Shown: positions 63,817 through 64,000 of the stretch, in pieces | Layout of the letters: each line of letters begins with the position of its first letter | How positions within the stretch are numbered: position 1 is the stretch's first letter | Source: Candidatus Latescibacterota bacterium | GTDB lineage: Bacteria > Latescibacterota > MWCZ01 | Reading direction: 5' to 3' | DNA: 64,000 nt | NCBI GenBank assembly: GCA_022706085.1 | Contig: JAKJDF010000001.1 | Span: forward strand, 462,664 to 526,663 | Notes under the pieces: generated by a model | Database searches by the model: none | Told to the model about the DNA's origin: nothing | The model's input: the letters and a program-made list of their open reading frames with translations, nothing else | Program-made: the position numbers and the translations under genes

Positions 63817-63824
63817 ACGCCCCC

Positions 63825-64000
63825 TTACTCCAGCCCGGCGGCATGGCGCCCCGCCGCCGGGTCTCCCGCCGCATGGAGGAGACCTGTTTCCGGGTTGATC
63901 GCCAGCATCACCGGATGACCTATCGGCCCGGGGGTGACATGCACCGAATGCCCCCGGCGGGCAAGCTCCTCTCTCGTGGCTTGGCTCACCCTGTCGTTGA
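63825..64000 (-). CDS. Gamma-glutamyltranspeptidase family protein, C-terminal fragment
   Basis: Read on the minus strand, the last 57 codons before a TAA encode VSQATREELARRGHSVHV, then GHPVMLAINPETGLLHAAGDP and AGRHAAGLE, which fit the conserved end of the gamma-glutamyltranspeptidase small subunit. The rest of the gene lies beyond the window. This family cleaves gamma-glutamyl amides; it is convergent with the mannosidase, 8 bp away. Confidence 0.72.
   Translation of the reverse strand, partial: NDRVSQATREELARRGHSVHVTPGPIGHPVMLAINPETGLLHAAGDPAAGRHAAGLE

Noticed and set aside
1..64000. rRNA or tRNA genes, prophage or insertion sequence
   Set aside because: I recognised no transposase, integrase, phage structural gene or structured RNA by eye. 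A covariance-model scan would be needed to exclude a tRNA.

Overview
The window is a GC-rich chromosomal segment from what looks like an uncultured bacterium of the Armatimonadota / Hydrogenedentota / PVC kind. That placement is inferred only from gene content: many paralogous beta-propeller proteins related to oligogalacturonate lyase, uroporphyrinogen-decarboxylase-like methyltransferases, FGly-type sulfatases, and putative glycosidases without secretion signals. The phylum cannot be fixed from this stretch, and I recognised no rRNA or tRNA gene.

Layout. 0-1.65 kb: the 3' end of a GH127-like gene, then 1.3 kb of dispersed inverted repeats. 1.65-7.1 kb (minus strand): three PL22-like propellers followed upstream by two tandem UroD-like proteins. 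7.3-12.8 kb (plus): pyruvate kinase, a lipoprotein, then an hsp20-lon pair behind a good sigma-54 promoter match. 13.1-18.1 kb (minus): a TIM-barrel hydrolase, then a coupled DUF4390 / NtrY-like kinase / NtrC-like sigma-54 activator operon. 18.4-21.6 kb: a thiol-peroxidase remnant, then a small operon (DUF4178-like, Gfo/Idh/MocA oxidoreductase, internally duplicated DUF1284-like protein). 21.6-23.3 kb: a GC-poor gene fusing a phosphoesterase, HhH and RNase H-like domain. 23.5-31.4 kb: ferredoxin-like Fe-S protein, OFA-type MFS transporter, DUF4914 protein, a third UroD-like protein and a secreted phosphoesterase. 31.6-34.6 kb: a phosphoesterase, a broken copy of a pirin gene, a GC-poor gene and the intact pirin. 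34.7-38.3 kb: hypothetical protein, sulfatase, acetyltransferase.

38.5-47.3 kb (minus) is a tightly packed nine-gene cluster: M14-like peptidase, TIM-barrel protein, FAD oxidoreductase, Kelch propeller, two Asp-box propellers, a fourth PL22-like propeller and a small UDG-like protein, with overlaps or gaps below 40 bp. It is the best candidate here for an undescribed catabolic system. 48-51.3 kb holds a second sulfatase operon and the relic of a third sulfatase. 51.4-53.0 kb is a small GC-poor accessory patch. 53.1-59.9 kb (minus) carries an alcohol dehydrogenase, a DUF6259 glycosidase-like protein, an amidohydrolase and a GH98-FN3-NTF2-like fusion. 60-63.8 kb (plus) has a methyltransferase and a GH38 alpha-mannosidase-like protein; the last 176 bases hold the C-terminus of a gamma-glutamyltranspeptidase-family gene.

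Overall the content points to breakdown of complex, probably sulfated and acidic glycans, mostly inside the cell: nearly all the hydrolases lack signal peptides, and no TonB, SusCD, ABC or PTS uptake genes occur in the window. Several relics (tpx, pirin, sulfatase) and three families of dispersed inverted repeats show an actively rearranging chromosome.
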